The notes under the pieces: generated by a model | Databases searched by the model: none | What the model saw: only the letters and a program-made list of their open reading frames with translations | Told to the model about the DNA's origin: nothing | Position numbers and translations under genes: made by a program | Assembly (NCBI GenBank): GCA_023439305.1 | Contig: JAEXOO010000018.1 | Location: forward strand, 124,001 to 188,000 | Source of the DNA: Pseudomonadota bacterium | GTDB taxonomy: Bacteria > Pseudomonadota > Gammaproteobacteria > Burkholderiales > Burkholderiaceae_B | Direction: 5' to 3' | Length of the DNA stretch: 64,000 bases | Shown here: in pieces, positions 59,672 through 64,000 of the stretch | Numbering within the stretch: the first letter of the stretch is position 1 | Layout: every line of letters begins with the position of its first letter

Positions 59672-62149
59672 CTATCGGCGACGCCCCCTGGGGCTGCGCG
59701 TCGACTTGGCGGCCTTGGCGGACTTTTCAGAGCTGCGCTGCTCATCCCGGCCAGCCTGCTTCTGCGTCGCACGCCGCTGAGAAGCCGTCGTGCCCTTCAG
59801 GGCTTCCGGCTTGGTCGAAGCCGCTTTCTTGATATGGCGCTCGCCAGGCTCGGGCGCAGCGGCAGCCGCCTTCAAGGCTTTATAACCCGTCCCCTTGACC
59901 AGGCGGAACTCGATGCGCCGCGCTTCCAGATCCACACGCGCCACCTGCACCTGCACAGGATCGGTCAGGCGGTAACGGATGCCGGTGCGCTCGCCCCGCA
60001 GCTCATTGAGCATTTCGTTGTACTGAAAGTAATCGGCGCCCAGCTCCGACACATGCACCAAGCCTTCCACATAGAGGGTATCCAAGGTGACAAACAGGCC
60101 AAAGCTGGTGACACCGCTGACCTTGCCCGAATACTCCTCGCCCACGTGCTCCTTGACGAACCAGCACTTGAGCCAGGCTTCGACATCCTTGGAGGCCTCG
60201 TCGGCGCGGCGCTCACGCGCCGACAGCAAGGCGCCCAGCCGCTCCCAGCGAGCGAAATCGCGCTTGCTGGCCGGCAGGGACGCATCGCCCGGCTCGTCCT
60301 CGATGGCCGGCACATAGCGCTCGTTCTTGAGAATGGACTTGATCACGCGGTGCACCAGCAAATCCGGATAGCGCCGGATAGGCGAGGTGAAGTGCGCATA
60401 CATCGGATAGGAAAGACCGAAGTGGCCGGTTTTCTCGGGGCTGTAGATGGCCTGCTGCATCGAGCGCAGACACATGCTCTGGATGACGGCGAAATCCGGA
60501 CGGCCTCGCGCGGCCGCTACAACCTTGGCGTAGTCGGCGGATGTGGGTTCGTCGCCGCCTTCGAGCGCCAGGCCCAGGCTGCGCAAATACTCGCGCAAGG
60601 CCTCCAGCTTGGGCGGCGTCGGCCCTTCGTGCACCCGGTACAAGCCGTTGCGACGACTGCGGGCGATGAAATCCGCCGCGCAGGTGTTGGCCGCCAGCAT
60701 GCATTCTTCGATGAGCTTGTGCGCGTCGTTGCGCACCAGGGGCTCGATGCGCTCGATGCGGCCCAGAGGATTGCAGATAATCTTGGTCTCGACTGTATCG
60801 AAGTCGATGGCGCCCCGCGCGGTACGGCGCTCGACCAATACACGGAACAGGGAATACAGGTTCTGCACCGGCTCCAGCACATGCTGGATCTGCTGGGCGG
60901 CGGGCCCGGTCGGCTGTTGCAGCGCACTCCAGATGTCGGTGTACGTGGTGCGCGCATGCGAGTGAATGACAGCCTCGTAGAACTGGTAGGCTGAGACCGT
61001 ACCGGACTTCGGACCGTCGGCCAGCACGACCATATCGCACACCATGACCAGGCGATCCACGGACGGGTTGAGCGAACAGATGCCGTTGGACAGTGTTTCA
61101 GGCAGCATGGGGATCACGCGCCGGGGGAAATACACGCTGGTGCCGCGCTCCAGCGCGTCGGCATCGAGCGCATCGCCCGAACGCACGTAATGGCTGACAT
61201 CGGCAATCGCCACCAGCAGCCGCCATGCCATGCGGCTGCGTTTGCCCGTGCCGATATCCACCTGTTCGCAATAGACCGCATCGTCAAAGTCGCGCGCATC
61301 TTCGCCGTCGATGGTAATAAAGGGCACATCGCGCAGATCCACGCGGCCTTTGTATTCCGCCGGCTTGACCTTGGCCGGAATGCGGGCCGCCTGCTTAAGC
61401 GCAGCTTCGGAGAAGTCCACCGGCACATCGAACTTGCGCACGGCAATTTCGATTTCCATGCCCGGATCATCGATTTCGCCCAGCACCTCGATGACACGCC
61501 CCAAGGGCTGGCGGTGGCGCTCGGGCTGCTGGGTGATCTGCACGGTCACGACCTGGCCGGGTTCAGCTTCGCCTTGGTCGCCCGGAGGAATCAGAATATC
61601 GTGCTTGATGCGCTGGTCTTCAGGCACCACGATGAAGGCGCCGCGCTCGCGCAGAAAACGTCCAACCAGCTTGTTGGTATGGCGCTCGGTGACTTCCACG
61701 ATAGAGGTATCGGGCTTGCCACGATATTCGCCGTCGATGCGCACCAGTACGCGATCGCCGTGCAGCACCTTGGCCATTTCCCGAGGCGACAGGAACAGAT
61801 CGGGCTGTCCGTCTTCGCGCTGCAGAAAACCGAAACCGTCCCGATGCCCCAGCACCCGACCGGCGATAAAGCCCGTCTGCGTGTTCTTGCGGATTTTGCC
61901 GTCGGCCCCCACGAGCAACTGGCCGTCACGCTCCATGGCGCGCACCCTGCGCTCGAATCCCACCGTGACCGGCAGGGCCAGTCCCATCTGGACGGCCAAG
62001 CTTTCAATGTCCTGCGCTTCCGACGAGTCCCGCACCGCCGCCAAGATACGCTCCCGCGAGGGGGTATCAGGATCGAAATCAGGCGGCAATTCGTAACGAC
62101 CCGTTGGTTCTTTCAGGTCCTCGGTACTGTTTTGGAATTTTTTGATCAA
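59672..62149 (-). CDS. rnr: Ribonuclease R
   Basis: An 825-residue 3'-5' exoribonuclease able to degrade structured RNA. Cold-shock domains occupy about 85-235; the catalytic RNB domain has DGEDARDFDDAVYC with the metal-binding Asp set; an S1 domain lies near 650-735 (EEYSGKVSGVTSFGLFVTLD); a Lys/Arg/Ala-rich tail closes the protein. The frame begins with TTG at 62149 (GGAAG 8 bp upstream); no ATG is near. It heads the rnr-rlmB pair and is divergent from tRNA-Leu. Confidence 0.94.
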   Translation of the reverse strand: MIKKFQNSTEDLKEPTGRYELPPDFDPDTPSRERILAAVRDSSEAQDIESLAVQMGLALPVTVGFERRVRAMERDGQLLVGADGKIRKNTQTGFIAGRVLGHRDGFGFLQREDGQPDLFLSPREMAKVLHGDRVLVRIDGEYRGKPDTSIVEVTERHTNKLVGRFLRERGAFIVVPEDQRIKHDILIPPGDQGEAEPGQVVTVQITQQPERHRQPLGRVIEVLGEIDDPGMEIEIAVRKFDVPVDFSEAALKQAARIPAKVKPAEYKGRVDLRDVPFITIDGEDARDFDDAVYCEQVDIGTGKRSRMAWRLLVAIADVSHYVRSGDALDADALERGTSVYFPRRVIPMLPETLSNGICSLNPSVDRLVMVCDMVVLADGPKSGTVSAYQFYEAVIHSHARTTYTDIWSALQQPTGPAAQQIQHVLEPVQNLYSLFRVLVERRTARGAIDFDTVETKIICNPLGRIERIEPLVRNDAHKLIEECMLAANTCAADFIARSRRNGLYRVHEGPTPPKLEALREYLRSLGLALEGGDEPTSADYAKVVAAARGRPDFAVIQSMCLRSMQQAIYSPEKTGHFGLSYPMYAHFTSPIRRYPDLLVHRVIKSILKNERYVPAIEDEPGDASLPASKRDFARWERLGALLSARERRADEASKDVEAWLKCWFVKEHVGEEYSGKVSGVTSFGLFVTLDTLYVEGLVHVSELGADYFQYNEMLNELRGERTGIRYRLTDPVQVQVARVDLEARRIEFRLVKGTGYKALKAAAAAPEPGERHIKKAASTKPEALKGTTASQRRATQKQAGRDEQRSSEKSAKAAKSTRSPRGRRR

Positions 62150-62255
62150 AAGGACACTTCCATTATTAAAAAATTATGCCTATAATCCATTTCTTTGCTG
62201 CTTTTGCAGCAAGACGTTGGAAGCTTCTGGCACAGACATAAGCATACAACGTTAT

Positions 62256-62340
62256 GCCCAGGTGGCGGAATTGGTAGACGCGCATGGTTCAGGTCCATGT
62301 GCCGCAAGGTGTGGAGGTTCGAGTCCTCTCCTGGGCACCA
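62256..62340 (+). tRNA. tRNA-Leu (anticodon CAG)
   Basis: An 85-nt class II tRNA with encoded CCA: acceptor GCCCAGG/CCTGGGC, anticodon loop TTCAGGT with CAG reading CTG, a long variable arm (TGCCGCAAGGTGT) and T-arm with GGTTCGAGTCC. A strong terminator follows. Confidence 0.96.
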
Positions 62341-62348
62341 GATTCCCG

Positions 62349-62380
62349 AAAGGCCGATTATCGCAAGATAGTCGGCCTTT
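62349..62380 (+). terminator. Terminator of tRNA-Leu
   Basis: AAGGCCGATTATC and GATAGTCGGCCTT pair (one G-T) around GCAA, followed by TTTTGCTTTTT. It begins 9 bp after the tRNA. Confidence 0.92.
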
Positions 62381-62569
62381 TGCTTTTTCCGCCGGAACGG
62401 TTGCCTGAGCTGCGCAGAGTCAAGCAATATGGACACGACCTCTCAGCCCCCGCACTTGCACGTCTTGGCTATTCTGCCGAACAAATATCACTGTTTGATG
62501 ACGCTGCCCCACAAATGAAAACCGGCTGCCTGAAAAGCAGCCGGCGGGACCTGCTCAAGACCCGGATAA

Positions 62570-62818
62570 TCAACCGCCGCAACCGCCGCAGCAAGCACCG
62601 TCTTCGCCATGGACGGCAATCCGGTAGCCGGCCTGCTCCACCACCGCCTGCAGTTGCTCCAGCGACACCTGGGTTTCGTCAAAGCGCACCGAGGCCTTGG
62701 CATTTTCGTGGGACACGCTGACCGCATCCACGCCGGCTGTCGCAGCCAGGGCTGTCTCCAGCCTGCCCGCGCATTGTTCAGTTTCAAGACCTGCCAGTCT
62801 GAGCATTCCGATCTGCAT
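62570..62818 (-). CDS. Small HMA-like protein lacking the usual N-terminal CxxC
   Basis: An 82-residue ferredoxin-fold heavy-metal-associated-type domain. The usual GMxCxxC loop is reduced to one cysteine, C16 (LETEQCAGRL), while the second half keeps the pattern V-S-V-S-x5-A-x-V-R-F-D and GYRI. A C-terminal tail adds C76-C77-x2-C80 (GACCGGCGG). AAGGAA lies 7 bp before the ATG at 62818. A palindromic AT-rich site lies upstream. It may bind copper or another soft metal through the tail; no P-type ATPase is adjacent. Confidence 0.75.
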   Translation of the reverse strand: MQIGMLRLAGLETEQCAGRLETALAATAGVDAVSVSHENAKASVRFDETQVSLEQLQAVVEQAGYRIAVHGEDGACCGGCGG

Positions 62819-62868
62819 GATTCGTTTCCTTGGTAATGAGCTTGCGGGGCGGCCGGAACGCCGCCCAT

Positions 62869-62893
62869 AAAGATATATATTAAATACATCTTT
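62869..62893. promoter_or_regulatory. AT-rich imperfect palindrome upstream of the HMA-like gene
   Basis: AAAGATATATATTAAATACATCTTT is symmetric at 21 of 25 positions and stands out in a GC-rich context. It lies 51-75 bp upstream of the HMA-like start. ArsR/SmtB-type metal repressors bind sites of this look, but no such regulator is adjacent. Confidence 0.45.
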
Positions 62894-62940
62894 ATTGATG
62901 AACAAGCCTGGACTTGTTGCCGATATGACTTGCCGCAACC

Positions 62941-63981
62941 CTAGGGCAGATTTTCCCGGAACACGACAATGCTGTTCATGGGCTTGAGCCGCAGGCCTGC
63001 CTCCACGCCGTCTGCGCCCTGCCGCAAGCCGGTCAGCACGCGTACGCAATTCAGAATGGAGATCTGCGGATCCTGCATGATGATGGCGTCCAGCGTGCCT
63101 TCAATCAGCAGAGCGCGCACATCCGAGGTAAGGCCGTGCCCGACGAACACGACCTTCTTGTCGCGGCGATGTTCTTTCAAAGCGCGGGCTACACCCTCGG
63201 GCGCACCGCCGATGTTATAGATGCCAATGAGGTCGGGATGTTGCTCCAGCAGCAGCAAGGCCTGGCGGTAATTGTTTTCCGGATCGTCGCGCCCTTCGCG
63301 CACGCCCATCACCCGGTCTTCCCAGCCTTTTTCCTGCATCAGCTGCAAAAATCCGGTTTCCCGGTCGCCATGGGCGCGATAGCTGAGACTGCCCGCAATC
63401 AGGCCGAACGTGCCGGACTGTCCGCCACTGAGCCGGCTGAGCAGAAAAGCCGCCAGCCGGCCGGTGGCTACGTTGTCCAGGCCCACATAGGCACTGCGCT
63501 GAGATGCCGATAGATCCGAGATCAGCGTAACCACGGGAATCCCATCCTGCACCAGCGTGTCTACCGCTTCGCGCACCAGCGGATGCTCCAGGGCCATAAA
63601 CACCACGCCGTCGGTGCGGCCGCGCAGTTTCAGCAAGGCCTGTGCCAACTGCTCGGGATCGAAACCTTCAAAGACTTCGGTATGGCAGTCCACGTTGAAC
63701 GGCTGCAACTGCGCCTGAGAGTAATCAATGGCATCGCCAAACATGTGAATCACCCGATTGCTGCCGGCCGGCAACAAAAACGTGATGCGCATAGGCTTGG
63801 CGCGCATACCGGTGTCCAGATCGGACTCGCTGATGTAGTCCATCCGGCGAGCCGCCTTGAGCACGCGCTGAACGGTCGCTGGCCGCACGCCCGCGCGCCG
63901 GTTCAGGACGCGGTCGACCGTGGCGGTGGAAACGCCGGCCAGGCGGGCGATGTCGAGGATGCGAGGGGCTTTCTTGATCAA
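62941..63981 (-). CDS. LacI-family transcriptional regulator
   Basis: A 346-residue regulator: N-terminal HTH (RILDIARLAGVSTATVDRVL) and a periplasmic-binding-protein-like sensor (Peripla_BP_4 type) with GLDNVATGRLAAFLLSRLSG, NIGGAPEGVARAL and TLDAIIMQDP. The DRVLNRR helix is that of the sugar- or polyol-sensing subset. The start must be TTG at 63981, since a TGA stop lies directly upstream in frame. Its target genes are probably beyond the window's right edge. The ligand is unknown. Confidence 0.9.
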   Translation of the reverse strand: MIKKAPRILDIARLAGVSTATVDRVLNRRAGVRPATVQRVLKAARRMDYISESDLDTGMRAKPMRITFLLPAGSNRVIHMFGDAIDYSQAQLQPFNVDCHTEVFEGFDPEQLAQALLKLRGRTDGVVFMALEHPLVREAVDTLVQDGIPVVTLISDLSASQRSAYVGLDNVATGRLAAFLLSRLSGGQSGTFGLIAGSLSYRAHGDRETGFLQLMQEKGWEDRVMGVREGRDDPENNYRQALLLLEQHPDLIGIYNIGGAPEGVARALKEHRRDKKVVFVGHGLTSDVRALLIEGTLDAIIMQDPQISILNCVRVLTGLRQGADGVEAGLRLKPMNSIVVFRENLP

Positions 63982-64000
63982 TCAAAAACCATCATGTGAT

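Overview
The window reads as a chromosomal stretch of a beta-proteobacterium, most likely Alcaligenaceae (Bordetella/Achromobacter/Alcaligenes relatives). This is inferred from gene content and high-GC codon use: an approximately 430-residue aspartate carbamoyltransferase with an N-terminal helix-turn-helix, a fused phaAB antiporter subunit, sbp-cysTWA, and a heme d1 cluster. No species is claimed. There is no phage, insertion sequence or CRISPR array. Two tRNA genes are present, tRNA-Val(TAC) and tRNA-Leu(CAG). Coding density is high, with many 1-17 bp overlaps and several TTG/GTG starts.

Layout. 1-4.5 kb: Fur-controlled siderophore uptake (truncated AraC regulator, TonB-dependent receptor, SAM methyltransferase, MFS permease). 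4.6-15.2 kb, minus strand: alpha-2-macroglobulin, penicillin-binding protein 1C, a SecD-P1-head-like lipoprotein, a membrane protein and an HTH-fused PyrB behind a perfect palindrome. 15.5-18.8 kb: a hydrophobic hypothetical protein, a nitronate monooxygenase-like protein, and anaerobic coproporphyrinogen oxidase hemN with an FNR-type site. 19.0-25.1 kb: a complete phaAB-C-D-E-F-G cation/proton antiporter operon. 25.3-32.4 kb: a secreted small protein, a LysR/GST divergent pair, a luciferase-like oxidoreductase, an MHS transporter, and a cupin, ferredoxin, XRE-cupin regulator and DJ-1 group. 32.4-36.2 kb: a two-component system directly upstream of kup. 36.2-38.6 kb: tonB-exbB-exbD with a Fur-like site. 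38.7-42.7 kb: a sulfate ABC importer.

42.8-46.3 kb looks patchy. An AhpD-like gene is followed by an arsenate reductase cut off after 17 codons, then a small zinc-ribbon protein and a chemotaxis receptor with a less GC-rich look, ending near tRNA-Val. hupB follows. 47.1-55.6 kb is the heme d1 factory: nirE-C-F-DL-G-H-J on the plus strand converges on nirN, a cytochrome c gene and a CysG-like protein with a decayed methyltransferase domain on the minus strand. The nitrite reductase itself (nirS) is not in the window. 55.9-64 kb: a MocR regulator, a Cys/Met-metabolism PLP enzyme with an attenuator-like leader, rlmB, rnr, tRNA-Leu, a tiny HMA-like protein and a LacI-family regulator.

How the parts work together. 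The TonB-ExbB-ExbD motor would energise the receptor at the left end, and both loci carry Fur-like sites. hemN, the ferredoxin and the nir genes fit low-oxygen respiration with cytochrome cd1. The sulfate importer and PLP enzyme feed sulfur amino acid metabolism; siroheme chemistry is shared between the CysG-like protein and heme d1 synthesis. I did not find one clear-cut undescribed system. The best leads are the HTH-PyrB with its palindrome, the CysG with a vestigial methyltransferase domain beside a dedicated nirE, two structured 5' leaders, and the arsC-interrupting segment.
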